Positions 1 to 8,851 of a DNA stretch of 64,000 nucleotides are shown piece by piece. Within the stretch, counting starts at the first letter, position 1. Each line of letters opens with the position of its first letter. A program made the position numbers and the translations under genes. The notes under the pieces are model-generated. The model had not been told where the DNA came from and made no database searches. It saw only the letters and a list, made by a program, of their open reading frames with translations. The stretch covers positions 1 to 64,000 of the forward strand of contig JAUYRZ010000105.1 in assembly GCA_030695565.1 (NCBI GenBank). Reading direction: 5' to 3'. Source of the stretch: Archangium sp. GTDB lineage: Bacteria > Myxococcota > Myxococcia > Myxococcales > Myxococcaceae.

Positions 1-2
1 GG

Positions 3-83
3 TGCCTGCAGCCCGTATCCAACACCCGTGGCCGATGGAGCGCTTCGAACGTCACCACCAGCTGCAAGAGCCGAGTGCGGTAA
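3..83 (+). CDS. 3' end of an unidentified gene (partial)
   Basis: The frame starting at base 3 is open from the window edge to a TAA at 81-83 and encodes 26 residues ending in SNVTTSCKSRVR. Third codon positions are mostly G or C, as in the real genes here, whereas the other two plus frames look less coding-like. The two cysteines would fit a secreted protein. I cannot identify the family from so short a tail. It would be convergent with the lipoprotein gene ending at 197. Confidence 0.4.
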   Translation, partial: CLQPVSNTRGRWSASNVTTSCKSRVR

Positions 84-108
84 TTCCGCTCGCTCGGATC
101 CGTGCGGG

Positions 109-130
109 GGGCGGCCCGTAAGGGCCGTCC
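109..130. terminator. GC-rich hairpin between convergent genes
   Basis: A nine-base stem, GGGCGGCCC / GGGCCGTCC with one G-T wobble, closes a GTAA tetraloop. It lies between the end of the partial gene at 83 and the end of the minus-strand gene at 197, where a terminator is expected. No U-tract follows on either strand, so it is a candidate only. Confidence 0.35.
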
Positions 131-160
131 CTACCGCGACGGCCGTTTGGGCACCGTCCC

Positions 161-206
161 CGAGCCCCTCACCCGGCCTGCGGCCGACCTCTCCCCTCAG
201 GGGCTC
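161..206. repeat. dispersed CCCTCACCC/CTCTCCCC intergenic repeat, copy 1
   Basis: The arms CGAGCCCCT and AGGGGCTCG are inverted and enclose the core CACCCGGCCTG...GGCCGACCTCTCCCC. The core is nearly identical to a second copy near 54940-54975. The right arm overlaps the last codons of the minus-strand lipoprotein gene, so this copy may form part of that gene's 3' end. Confidence 0.6.
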
Positions 207-1912
207 GACTTGTTGCTCTGCGGCTGCACGGCGGGCAACACGACCTCGTACCTGCCACGGTCATCCGCGATCGACGTGCCCAGCAGGATCGAAGCAGGGC
301 GCCCCTCGACCGTCGTCACCCGGAAGAACCGCAGCTGAGAGTACGGCACCGGCTGCTGAACCGTGCCCGTGGCGCTCGTCACCGTGCCCGACACCGTGCG
401 GCCGAACGACAGCTCGACCGGCGTGAGCGCCTGAGTGGGGACCTTGAGGCCCGTCTTGTCGTCGATGACGGTCTTGATGGTCACCAGCCGGCTCGAGATG
501 GGCAGCTTCTCGCCCGGGGTGAACTCGAAGCGCCAGATGCCCGGATCGAGCGGCAACTCGAAGCTGCCGTCCTCCGCGGTGACGCTCTCGGCAGGCTCGA
601 CGGGCAGGGCCTTCAGGTCTTCCAGGGTGCGCGTCTCGGCCTGAAGCGTGGCGCGAACGGACACGCCCTTCGCTGCGTCCTTGCCACCGGGGCGCGTGAC
701 CGTGCCCTTGGCGATCAGCCGGTCATCGAGCGTGAAGCTCGAAGGCGTGAGCCTGCCGACGTTCTGGTTGCTGCCCGGCGTCCTGGTCAGCTTCACCGTC
801 ACCTGGCGCTGGCTGTAGGCGGCGCGGCTGCCCTTGGGCGGCACCACGGTCAGCTGGAAGCTGCCATCAGAGCGCGAGCCCAGCGAGCTGACCCTGAAGT
901 CACCGGTCGCGTTGGTCTCGACGATCTTCGAGCGGAACGTGCCGTCGCCCACCACGGTGCCCTCGAGCACCACCTGCGCGCCCGCCACGGGGGTGCCCTG
1001 GCTGTCGAGAATGGTTCCTTCCACGTCGGCCGGTTCACCGAAGTCGCCGTATTCCAGCGAGACGGCGGTGGCCACCTGGGCCTCGACCACGAAGCGTTTG
1101 GTGGGAATCGGCACGCCCGGCTCGCGGGGCGAGGCGACCAGAATCACGTGTGTGCGGCTGCGTGCTTCGGGGCTGACCGTGATGGCGAACTCACCGGTGC
1201 CGCTCATGGGAAACCGCTGCGAGAGCGGTTGGTTCGTCTGCACGTCGAAGAGCTGCAGATCGACTCCATCGGCGACGGTCAGCAGCACCGGCTCAGGGGG
1301 AATCAGCGTGTTGTCGACCCGCTTGACGAGCTGCCCGCTGATGGCCGGAGCGCCATCGACCGCGGGGAACACGAAGGTGAGGGTGGGGTACATGCTGGGC
1401 ACCTGCACGTTGTTCATCACGGGGGGCACGGTGCGATCGCTGGGGATCGCGGTGAGCGTGTAGCTGCCCGCGCCCACCCGCATCTCGAACGAGCCGCGCT
1501 CGGGGCTGGCGAAGCGCTCTTCATAGACCCGCGAGATGCCCGGCAGGAGCATGCTCTGGCCCACGGCACGCACCACCACCGCCTCGGTGTACGAGGTGCG
1601 ATCGAGCGGGTTGCTCGACGTGGAGCGCTCCCGCTGGAACTCGCCGCTCACCGACAGGGGGCCCTCGAGGGGAAAATCGTAGACCGCGCCGAGCGTGCCC
1701 GGCTCGAGGGGAAAGTCACGCGCCAGCTGCCCGTTGAGCGCGCCGCCTTCGATCTCCACCACGATGTTCTTGCCTGGGTCACCACACCCTTCGGCAAAGC
1801 AGAGCTGCCCTGAGTCACACTGCTCGTTCGAAGTGCAGCTGGCCACGGGCCCGACGTAGGAGGTCGCGCAGGCACTGAGCAGCAGAAGCAACGTGGCGGG
1901 AAAGTGCCTCAA
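197..1912 (-). CDS. secreted lipoprotein with carboxypeptidase-regulatory-like repeats
   Basis: This 571-residue protein begins with a lipoprotein signal (MRHFPATLLLLLSAC) that predicts lipidation at Cys15. A short Cys-rich stretch (CTSNEQCDSGQLCF) follows. The rest is a chain of beta-sandwich-like segments with the pattern VEGTILDSQGTPVAGAQVVL and VSGTVTSATGTV, typical of carboxypeptidase-regulatory/SpaA-like Ig-fold repeats. It has no enzymatic motif. The start codon overlaps the stop of the gene upstream (1909-2508) by four bases, so the two lipoproteins are probably co-translated. A surface role is inferred; the partner is unknown. Confidence 0.75.
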   Translation of the reverse strand: MRHFPATLLLLLSACATSYVGPVASCTSNEQCDSGQLCFAEGCGDPGKNIVVEIEGGALNGQLARDFPLEPGTLGAVYDFPLEGPLSVSGEFQRERSTSSNPLDRTSYTEAVVVRAVGQSMLLPGISRVYEERFASPERGSFEMRVGAGSYTLTAIPSDRTVPPVMNNVQVPSMYPTLTFVFPAVDGAPAISGQLVKRVDNTLIPPEPVLLTVADGVDLQLFDVQTNQPLSQRFPMSGTGEFAITVSPEARSRTHVILVASPREPGVPIPTKRFVVEAQVATAVSLEYGDFGEPADVEGTILDSQGTPVAGAQVVLEGTVVGDGTFRSKIVETNATGDFRVSSLGSRSDGSFQLTVVPPKGSRAAYSQRQVTVKLTRTPGSNQNVGRLTPSSFTLDDRLIAKGTVTRPGGKDAAKGVSVRATLQAETRTLEDLKALPVEPAESVTAEDGSFELPLDPGIWRFEFTPGEKLPISSRLVTIKTVIDDKTGLKVPTQALTPVELSFGRTVSGTVTSATGTVQQPVPYSQLRFFRVTTVEGRPASILLGTSIADDRGRYEVVLPAVQPQSNKSSP

Positions 1913-2508
1913 TTGCAGGGCACCACGTCGAGGGTCCAGGTGAACGTGTCGAACGAGCCCTTGTCGACTTCGATGCCGCCGTCGGGGAGCTCGACCTGCG
2001 GGCCGGGGCGGGGCTCGAGGGTGAGCTTTCCGTTGATCACTTCTTCGAAGTTGGTGTCAGCCACGTAGGCCGTGAGGGTCGCCGTGCCGGTGCGCAGGTC
2101 GGCCAGCGCGCTCTTGAACCCCAGCGCACTCGGGGCGGTGACGGTGCGGTTGACCGACGTCCCACCCGGCACCGAGGTCGGGGTGAACGGCGTGCTGGTC
2201 GTGCTGCCGATGAACCACCGGCTGTGGATGCGGTCGCCCACGTCCTCGTCCTCCACCGTCAGCGAGAAGACCGGGTTCCGATCAGGGCACATGGTGCTGT
2301 TTCGGAAGGTGGTGCGAGGCTCGGGCAAACTCTGAGCGACGATGCGGAGGGCGCCGTTTCGTTTGGGAGGGAGCGTCGGGATCACTTCTTCATCCTGAGG
2401 AAACAGGCAGCCGACCATCGGCAAGCACGTCATCCCCATGAGCAACAACCCGGCCATGGCAGGCATGCCCCTCGCCCCCTGTAATGTCGGCCGCTTAGTC
2501 ATTGTCAC
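1909..2508 (-). CDS. hypothetical lipoprotein
   Basis: This 199-residue protein has a basic N-region, a hydrophobic stretch (MAGLLLMGMTCLPMVGC) and a lipobox ending in Cys34, so it is predicted to be a lipoprotein. The mature part is mostly beta-like and ends ...FTWTLDVVPCN. I recognise no catalytic motif or family. It overlaps the sigma54-activator gene by four bases (2505-2508) and the next lipoprotein by four bases (1909-1912), placing both at the end of the pfkA-pkn4 transcription unit. Its function is unknown. Confidence 0.7.
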   Translation of the reverse strand: MTMTKRPTLQGARGMPAMAGLLLMGMTCLPMVGCLFPQDEEVIPTLPPKRNGALRIVAQSLPEPRTTFRNSTMCPDRNPVFSLTVEDEDVGDRIHSRWFIGSTTSTPFTPTSVPGGTSVNRTVTAPSALGFKSALADLRTGTATLTAYVADTNFEEVINGKLTLEPRPGPQVELPDGGIEVDKGSFDTFTWTLDVVPCN

Positions 2509-4385
2509 GCCTCTTCGTACTCTGTCTCGGATGGCATGGTTCCCTCTGCGCGTTCACCCTCCAACTTCTCCAGATGCCTGAAGATGGTGCGCGGATCGAC
2601 CCCCAGATCCTTGGCGGTCTTGGTGCGGTTGCCGTTGTTCCGCTCCAACACTTCGTTGATGTACCGCTTCTGGAACTCTTCCTTCGCCTGGGCCAGCGCG
2701 AGGATGGGCGGCAGGTTTTCAGGCCGCAGGTCGAGGTCTTCGGGCCCCAGCAGCGGCTTCTCGCACAGCACCACCGCCTTCTTGATGCGGTTCTCCAGCT
2801 CGCGAATGTTGCCCGGCCAGTTGTACTTCTTCATCGCCACGATGCTGGCGGGCGTGAAGCCGCGGGCCTTGCTGTCGAACTCCTTCGAGTAGCGATTCAA
2901 GAAGAACTTCGCGAGCACCGTGATGTCGTCGCCACGATCGCGCAGGGGCGGCAGCTTGAGCGTCACCACGTTGATGCGGAAGTAGAGGTCTTCGCGGAAG
3001 GCGCCCTTGCGGGTCTCTTCTTCGAGGTTCTTGTTGGTCGCCGCCACCACGCGGATGTCGACGGGCTCGGGCCGGTTGTCGCCGACCTTGTAGACGACCT
3101 TTTCCTGCAGGGCGCGCAGCAGCTTGACCTGCAGCTGCAACGGCATCTCGCCGATCTCATCGAGGAAGAGCGTGCCGCCGATGGCCGCCTGGAACTTGCC
3201 CATCTTGGTGGCGACCGCGCCGGTGAACGCGCCCTTCACGTGACCGAACAGCTCGCTCTCGAGCAGGTTCTCGGGGATCGCGCCGCAGTTGATCGAGATG
3301 AACGGCCCCTTGGTGCGCGGGCTGTGGCGGTGGAGCTCCTTGGCGATCAGCTCCTTACCAGTGCCCGTCTCACCGATGACGAGCACCGAGATGTCGGTCG
3401 GCGCGATCTTGTCGATGCGCTTGTAGACGTCTTTCATGCCCTGGCAGGCGCCGACGATGTCGCCGTAGGTCTGCTCCTCGAGGCGCGTCTTGAGGGTGGT
3501 GTTCTCGAGCTTGAGCGTGTTGACCAGCAGCGCGTTCTGCACCAGCAACGAGGCCTGCGCCGCGAAGATGGTGAGGGTGTCGAGCGCCTTCTGATCGAAG
3601 CGGTTCACCAGGCGATCGTTGCCCAGGTAGATGAGCCCGAACAGATCCCCCTTCATCATCAGCGGTGCGCACATCACCGACAGCAGCTTCAAGTTCACCA
3701 CCGACTCCGAGCTGTTGAACTCGGGGTCATCGAGAGCGTCGGCGATGATCAACGCTTTTTGCTGCGCAACCACCTTGTTCACGATGGAGTCCGACACCCG
3801 CTCCAGCGCGTCTTCGATGGTCTCGCGCTGCACGTTGCGGGCGACCTTCACGCGCAGCTGGTTGCTCTCCATCAAGATGAGGAAGCCCTTGTCGGCGCGC
3901 GCCACCTCGATGCACTCGTCCATGAGCGACTCGAGCAACCGATCGATGTCCGTGCTCGAGAGCAGGCGCTCCGAGAACGAGGTCAGCCTGCGCAGCGCCG
4001 AGAGCTCACGGCCGGGCACACCGGGCTGCTCCTGGGTCGAGGCGTCGGGATCTTTCGAGTCGTTGCGGGTGAAGCGGGTGGCGAGCGCGGGCTGCGCCAT
4101 CGGGGCTTCGGCAGAAGAGAAGGTCAGCTCGGTGTCGCCCACGCGCACCACGTCGTTGGTCTTGAGCTCGGCCTCGTCGGTCGACTTGCCGTTGACCTGG
4201 AACTTCGACTCGCCGCCGACCTTGTACGAGATGCCGTCGAACATGATCGCGAAGGCCGTCTCGGGCACCCGCGTGTCTTCCAGCACGATGTCGTTGTCAG
4301 CGCTCTTGCCGAGGCTGGTGATTCGCTTGAGGAGCGTCACCGAGCGGGTCTTCCCGTCCGGCGTTTTGATGGTGAGGCTGGGCAT
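2505..4385 (-). CDS. FHA-GAF-sigma54-interacting transcriptional activator
   Basis: A 626-residue bacterial enhancer-binding protein. Residues 1-95 form an FHA-like domain, about 140-290 a GAF domain, and about 310-550 the AAA+ sigma54-activator domain with Walker A GETGTGKE (338-345), the sigma54-contact loop GAFTGA (385-390) and Walker [12 protein letters not shown] (403-413). A Fis-type helix-turn-helix ([20 protein letters not shown]) lies near the C-terminus. It should activate sigma54 promoters in response to a signal sensed by FHA/GAF; there is no receiver domain. The FHA domain lacks the usual SRxH phosphothreonine-binding residues, having RVPETAF at that position. The gene sits 18 bases after the membrane-protein gene and two genes below the Ser/Thr kinase, a plausible input. 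Its target genes are not evident. Confidence 0.93.
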   Translation of the reverse strand: MPSLTIKTPDGKTRSVTLLKRITSLGKSADNDIVLEDTRVPETAFAIMFDGISYKVGGESKFQVNGKSTDEAELKTNDVVRVGDTELTFSSAEAPMAQPALATRFTRNDSKDPDASTQEQPGVPGRELSALRRLTSFSERLLSSTDIDRLLESLMDECIEVARADKGFLILMESNQLRVKVARNVQRETIEDALERVSDSIVNKVVAQQKALIIADALDDPEFNSSESVVNLKLLSVMCAPLMMKGDLFGLIYLGNDRLVNRFDQKALDTLTIFAAQASLLVQNALLVNTLKLENTTLKTRLEEQTYGDIVGACQGMKDVYKRIDKIAPTDISVLVIGETGTGKELIAKELHRHSPRTKGPFISINCGAIPENLLESELFGHVKGAFTGAVATKMGKFQAAIGGTLFLDEIGEMPLQLQVKLLRALQEKVVYKVGDNRPEPVDIRVVAATNKNLEEETRKGAFREDLYFRINVVTLKLPPLRDRGDDITVLAKFFLNRYSKEFDSKARGFTPASIVAMKKYNWPGNIRELENRIKKAVVLCEKPLLGPEDLDLRPENLPPILALAQAKEEFQKRYINEVLERNNGNRTKTAKDLGVDPRTIFRHLEKLEGERAEGTMPSETEYEEA

Positions 4386-4403
4386 CGAAGTGCTCCTGGA
4401 TTC

Positions 4404-5345
4404 CTAGAAACCGATGGTGACCCCCGCGCCGAGACCGCCGGGCGTGGGGTAGATCTTGAAGTGAGCCGTAGGGGCCTTCGGAGCGGGTACACGAGGCTCC
4501 CTGGTCTCGGTGGTGATGCTGTCCTGGTGGTGCCAGATCGCGTCGCCGACCCCGATGGCCCACAGGGCGTAGAAGGCGATGCCGGTGCCGTATTTGAGGC
4601 CTGTCCACACCGCCGCTTCGGTCTTCCGATCAGCCGGAATCTGCCGCACGCGAATGGTGAAGGCGGGCCCGAGGCGATCGGTCCAGGTGTAGGGCACCTC
4701 GACGAAGAGCGACTCGATGGCGAAGTACGAGACGATGCTCAAGACCGCCATCAACGCTTCTGACGCAGCGAAGGCCGCGCCCCAGCCCGGGCGATCCTGC
4801 TGAAACTGCCCCGCCCCGAAGGGGATGAAGTTCACCAGCATCGAGCGCTTCTCGATGGTGCGCACGGTGACGTCGTTGGTGAGCTGTTCGGTCTTTCGGC
4901 GCCGATCTTCCTGCTCCAGGCGCAGCCGCTCGCGCTCGGCGGCGGCCCGCTTGTCCTGATCGATGCGCAGGGCGATCTGCTGGCGCACCAGGTTGAGCGC
5001 GTCTGCGTTCTCCTTGCGCACGACCTCGAACACCTTGATCGCCGACGGCGGCACCGCGAACGGGTCGAGGATGTAGTCGGGGTTGACGCGCAGCAGCTGA
5101 AGGAAGGCGCTCTGCGCACCCTTCTGATCGTTCAGGTTGAACGCCGACAAGGCGGCGATCTCGTGCAGCCGCACCCGTTGCGGATCAGAGAAGTTCGCCA
5201 GCGCCAGTGACTCGTTCGCGCGGCGCGCGGCCTCGGCGTACTTGCCGGTGTCGTAGAGCGACTGAATGATCTCCACCTCGCGCTCAGGCACCACCTGCGC
5301 GAAGGCAGGGAAGGCGACCAGGATCAGGATCAGCCAATTCTTCAT
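4404..5345 (-). CDS. secreted/membrane protein of the pkn4 operon
   Basis: A 313-residue protein with a signal peptide (MKNWLILILVAFPAFAQ). Next comes an alpha-helical TPR-like region (about 20-90, YDTGKYAEAARRANESLALA), then a charged coiled coil (about 125-155). A C-terminal part has one or two membrane segments (AAFAASEALMAVLSIVSYFA; GIAFYALWAIGVGDAIW). The phrase PFGAGQFQQDRPGWG resembles the small DUF5683-like membrane proteins often linked to TPR regions. It overlaps pkn4 by four bases (ATGA). A supporting role at the envelope is inferred; the function is not known. Confidence 0.75.
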   Translation of the reverse strand: MKNWLILILVAFPAFAQVVPEREVEIIQSLYDTGKYAEAARRANESLALANFSDPQRVRLHEIAALSAFNLNDQKGAQSAFLQLLRVNPDYILDPFAVPPSAIKVFEVVRKENADALNLVRQQIALRIDQDKRAAAERERLRLEQEDRRRKTEQLTNDVTVRTIEKRSMLVNFIPFGAGQFQQDRPGWGAAFAASEALMAVLSIVSYFAIESLFVEVPYTWTDRLGPAFTIRVRQIPADRKTEAAVWTGLKYGTGIAFYALWAIGVGDAIWHHQDSITTETREPRVPAPKAPTAHFKIYPTPGGLGAGVTIGF

Positions 5346-7132
5346 GGCTCGATCACCAGCGGTTTGCCCGGTGCCGCGTACTTCACCCCTTTGCCCACGA
5401 TCTCGCCGCCCACGCTGACCGTGTACTCGATCTTGTGGCGCATCTCAGGGTTGCCGGAGGGCGGGGTGAATTGGCGGAAGGGCGTGACCTGGGACTCCTT
5501 CACCGTCTTCTCGATCGCACCCACGCGCACCTTCGCGTCGTCGGGCCAGCCCTGAAACGAGACGAGCGACGGCTTGAGCGGCGCCACCAGGGGGATCTCG
5601 TCGCCCTTCTTGCTGATGTCGATCGTCACGCTGCGGCCCTGCGTCTCACAGAGATCGCAGGTGACCGTGAAGCGGTGGGGCCCGGGCGGCAGCTTGATCA
5701 CGTGGCGGGCGAGCGCGTCGACGCTGCGCGGCCCGTCGTCGACCTGCAGGTACCCGAAGGGCCGAACGATCAACGCGACCTCGAGCAACTCCACCGTGGG
5801 CCGGGGCACGTAGGTCTTCACTGGCATCGGGAGCGGCTTGACCGGCTCCACCCCCACCGGCGGGTCGCTCTGGGGCGGGTCCACCTTGATCGGCTCGGGG
5901 AGCCGCGGCCAGGCCACGCTGGCCAGCGTCACGTCGGTGGGGGCGAGGGCGAAGTGATGCACGAACGGCAGGGGCCGCAGCGCGACGCGCACGCCCTGAA
6001 TCGCGCTCATCGCCACGATGAAGGCAGCGCCGCCCATGAAGGCGAGCCGCCGCATGCGTTTGACCCGGGCTTCGCGCTGTTTGCGCGCGCGCATCTGGCC
6101 CAGCAGCTCGTTCGCGCGCGAGTTCGACGGCTCGTGCGCCAGCACCTGGTTGAGCGCCGACATCGCCTTGGCCGATTTCTTCTCGGCGATCGACTTCTCG
6201 GCCTGGGCCAGCAGCGCCGAGGTGATGCGCGGCGTGAGCTCTTTGCGGTAGCCGCGCGGCTCGAGGAAGAACTTCGTCAGCTCTTCGTGCGGGCGGGTGA
6301 GGCCGACGGTGGCCAGGTAATCGGCGAGCGCGTCACGCAACTTCGCAGCGGTCGGAAAACGATTGGCCGGCTGGCGCTGCAGGCAGTTGCCGATGATCTC
6401 CGCCAACTCATCCGAGACGGTGGGCACCACCTGCCGCGGGTCGTCGTACACGCAGTCAAGGATCCGCTTGAGCGTGGCGGTGGTGTTGGGCGCGACGAAC
6501 GGCAGCTTCCCCGTGGCGAACAGGTACAGCATCGTGCCGAGCGAAAACACGTCGGCTTCTGCGCCGGCTTCTTCGCCTTCGATGATCTCCGGGGCCATGT
6601 GCGCGGGGCTGCCCACCAGCGCGCCGGTCATGGTCATCTTCTCATCGCGGTCCAGGATCTTCGCGATGCCGAAGTCCATCAGCTTGAGCAGGCCGTCTTC
6701 ACGCACCATCACGTTCTCGGGTTTGAGATCGCGGTGGAGAATGCCCGCCTCGTGCGCATGGGCGAGGGCCGAAGCGAGCTCGTGCACCACCATCGCCGCG
6801 ACCTCCGGCGGCTGGAGCGCCTCTTCGGTGATGAACTGCCGCAGCGTCTGCCCGCGGATGTACTCGGTGACCAGGAACGCGTCGGCCGCCGTTTCGCCGG
6901 AGTAGTCGAACACCTCGAGGATGTTCGGGTGATGCAGCCGGGCCACCGCCTTCGCTTCACGCTCGAGGCGCTTGCGAGACTCGGCCCGGCCGGCGAGGTG
7001 AGGGTGCAGCACCTTGACCGCCACTTCGCGGTCCAGCGTCGTGTCGAGGCCCTTGTAGACGACACTCATCCCGCCCTGGCCGAGCTGCTCCAGGATCCGG
7101 TATCGCCCGATGTGACGGCCGACGAGTGACAC
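5342..7132 (-). CDS. pkn4: transmembrane Ser/Thr protein kinase, Pkn4-type
   Basis: A 596-residue Hanks-type kinase. It has the glycine loop GQGGMSVVYKG (18-28), catalytic Lys40 in VAVKVL, HRDLKPEN (133-140), DFG (153-155) and APE-like MAPEIIEG. After the kinase domain come a helical region, a basic stretch and one membrane helix (about 363-383). The extracytoplasmic part is proline-rich with beta-like segments resembling PEGA domains. The GTG start follows the pfkA stop with no spacer. In M. xanthus, Pkn4 is encoded next to phosphofructokinase and phosphorylates and activates it; the same arrangement here supports the name, although orthology was not tested by alignment. Confidence 0.9.
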   Translation of the reverse strand: MSLVGRHIGRYRILEQLGQGGMSVVYKGLDTTLDREVAVKVLHPHLAGRAESRKRLEREAKAVARLHHPNILEVFDYSGETAADAFLVTEYIRGQTLRQFITEEALQPPEVAAMVVHELASALAHAHEAGILHRDLKPENVMVREDGLLKLMDFGIAKILDRDEKMTMTGALVGSPAHMAPEIIEGEEAGAEADVFSLGTMLYLFATGKLPFVAPNTTATLKRILDCVYDDPRQVVPTVSDELAEIIGNCLQRQPANRFPTAAKLRDALADYLATVGLTRPHEELTKFFLEPRGYRKELTPRITSALLAQAEKSIAEKKSAKAMSALNQVLAHEPSNSRANELLGQMRARKQREARVKRMRRLAFMGGAAFIVAMSAIQGVRVALRPLPFVHHFALAPTDVTLASVAWPRLPEPIKVDPPQSDPPVGVEPVKPLPMPVKTYVPRPTVELLEVALIVRPFGYLQVDDGPRSVDALARHVIKLPPGPHRFTVTCDLCETQGRSVTIDISKKGDEIPLVAPLKPSLVSFQGWPDDAKVRVGAIEKTVKESQVTPFRQFTPPSGNPEMRHKIEYTVSVGGEIVGKGVKYAAPGKPLVIEP

Positions 7133-8218
7133 TCAAACTCCGAATGAGATGCCGATTGCTTTGGCCAGCCGCACCTTGTCGCCGTGCGGATCGACCTGAC
7201 GTTCCTTGCGCGACTCGGCCAGTGGCGAGAAGCCCAGCTTTCCGTCGCGCAGGCAGACCATGTGGTCCCATTTTCCGTCGCGAATGAGGTCGAGCACCAT
7301 CGCGCCGTACATGGTGGCCAGCACCCGATCCATCGGGCTGGGGCTGCCGCCGCGCTGCAGGTGACCCAGCACGGTGACGCGAATCTCGGCCTCGATGTGC
7401 GGCGCGAGCAGATCGGCGAGCACCTTGCCTGAGCCGCCCAGCCGCACCACCCCGCGCCCGGGGATCTCGTCGGCCTGTTGCTGCACCGCCTGGTGGCCGC
7501 CCTTGGGGAACGCGCCTTCGGAGATGGCCACGATCGCGAACTTCTTCCGCGTCTCGTAGATCTCCTGCAGCTTCGCGACGATCTTCTCGACGTCGTAGGC
7601 CAGCTCGGGAATGAGGATGAAGTCGGCCCCACCCGCGATGCCGCCCTCGAGCGTGAGGAAGCCCGCGTTGCGGCCCATGATCTCGACCACCATCACCCGC
7701 TGGTGCGCCTCGGCGGTGGTGTGCAGGCGATCGATCGCCTCCGAGATCACGTTCACGGCGGTGTCGAAGCCGAAGGTCTGATCGGTGCCAGAGAGATCGT
7801 TGTCGATGGTCTTGGGGCAGGCGACCACCTTCACGCCGCGCTCCGAGAGCTTGTGCGCCATCGTCAGCGTGCCGTCGCCACCGATGCAGACCAGCCCGTC
7901 GAGCTTGAGCGCCTTGATGCGCTTGAGCACCACGTCGCTCATGTCTTTGGTGACCGTCTGGCCGCCTTCTTTCATCACGTAGGCGAACGGGTCGGCCTTG
8001 TTCGAGGTGCCGAGAATCGTGCCGCCTCTCGGCAAAATTCCGCGCACCTCTGCCATGCCCAGGGGCATCGTGAGGTCGGGAAGAATCAGGCCGTCGAAGC
8101 CGTTCTGGATGCCGACGAACTCGTACCCGAGCTCCATCACCCCGCGGCGAACCAGGCCTCGCAACACTGCGTTCAAACCTGGGCAGTCACCGCCGCCCGT
8201 CAGCACTCCAAGTCGCAT
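7133..8218 (-). CDS. pfkA: 6-phosphofructokinase
   Basis: A 361-residue phosphofructokinase of the group III type, phosphorylating fructose 6-phosphate in glycolysis. Motifs are GVLTGGGDCPGLNAV (4-18), GGDGT (114-118), PKTIDND (136-142), MGRNAGFL and GHLQRGGSPS. Gly at the GGDG position is the residue associated with ATP use; pyrophosphate enzymes have Asp there. Lys in PKTIDND is shared with actinobacterial ATP enzymes and PPi enzymes, so ATP is likely but not certain. It is the first gene of the run down to 197 and lies directly upstream of pkn4, whose M. xanthus counterpart activates this enzyme by phosphorylation. Confidence 0.96.
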   Translation of the reverse strand: MRLGVLTGGGDCPGLNAVLRGLVRRGVMELGYEFVGIQNGFDGLILPDLTMPLGMAEVRGILPRGGTILGTSNKADPFAYVMKEGGQTVTKDMSDVVLKRIKALKLDGLVCIGGDGTLTMAHKLSERGVKVVACPKTIDNDLSGTDQTFGFDTAVNVISEAIDRLHTTAEAHQRVMVVEIMGRNAGFLTLEGGIAGGADFILIPELAYDVEKIVAKLQEIYETRKKFAIVAISEGAFPKGGHQAVQQQADEIPGRGVVRLGGSGKVLADLLAPHIEAEIRVTVLGHLQRGGSPSPMDRVLATMYGAMVLDLIRDGKWDHMVCLRDGKLGFSPLAESRKERQVDPHGDKVRLAKAIGISFGV

Positions 8219-8344
8219 CTCAGCTCCGGCAAACGTGTCGGTGGGACACCGGAGCGTATGACAGCGCCGCCTGATGTTGCCAGCGCTTACTGACTGCGTT
8301 GTCAGGGCACTGTGGCGTGGTTGGCGTGGTGCTGCCTGACCCGC

Positions 8345-8791
8345 TCACCCCCGCTTGCGCGTGGTGATGCGATCCAACAGGTGCTCCAGCGTGCCTTCGT
8401 GATTCAGGCCGCCGCGGTTGGGGGCCGCGACCTGAGCGAGCTGAAAGAGCTCTGCCAGCCGCTCTTTCACCAGCTCCCAGTCGGGCCGGGCTTCCAGCAG
8501 CTGCCGATAGATGAGGATCGCCTCTTTGTACTTGCCCCCGGCCGCCAGGGCTTCGGCCTCGTGCATCGGCGTCTTGTGTTTGCCCGTCGGCTCGATGCGG
8601 CTCATCGCCACCCGGCGGCGCTCGGCGGGATCCAGACCCTGCTCGAGCTGCACCAGCCGGTCGGCGAGGAGCGCGTCTTCGGGAAACGCGCTGCACAGCC
8701 GCTCGAGCAGCGCGCGCGCTTCGGACAACTCGCCGCGCCGGACATGGCGTTCGACCTGCGTCTCCAGCTGCACCCGTTCGTCCTGCGTCAT
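8345..8791 (-). CDS. TPR-like hypothetical protein
   Basis: A 148-residue, almost entirely helical protein with two repeats resembling tetratricopeptide units (ELSEARALLERLCSAFPEDALL and GKYKEAILIYRQLLEARPDWEL). There is no signal peptide, so it is probably cytoplasmic and acts by binding another protein. It is 126 bases upstream of pfkA on the same strand, so it could share the transcript, but the gap leaves room for a separate promoter. It is divergent from the gene at 8852. Its partner is unknown. Confidence 0.7.
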   Translation of the reverse strand: MTQDERVQLETQVERHVRRGELSEARALLERLCSAFPEDALLADRLVQLEQGLDPAERRRVAMSRIEPTGKHKTPMHEAEALAAGGKYKEAILIYRQLLEARPDWELVKERLAELFQLAQVAAPNRGGLNHEGTLEHLLDRITTRKRG

Positions 8792-8851
8792 CGGCCTCTG
8801 GGCTCAGCACAGCAGAGCGAGTGATGGGAAACCAGTTACGCTGCTCGAACG

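Noticed and set aside
2502-4763. 753-residue open frame antisense to the sigma54 activator
   Set aside because: Composition is Arg/Leu/His-rich with no domain, and it mirrors the real gene; an artefact of high-GC third positions.
5435-7129. 564-residue open frame antisense to pkn4
   Set aside because: Kinase motifs are on the minus strand; this frame shows no domain and is Arg/His-biased.
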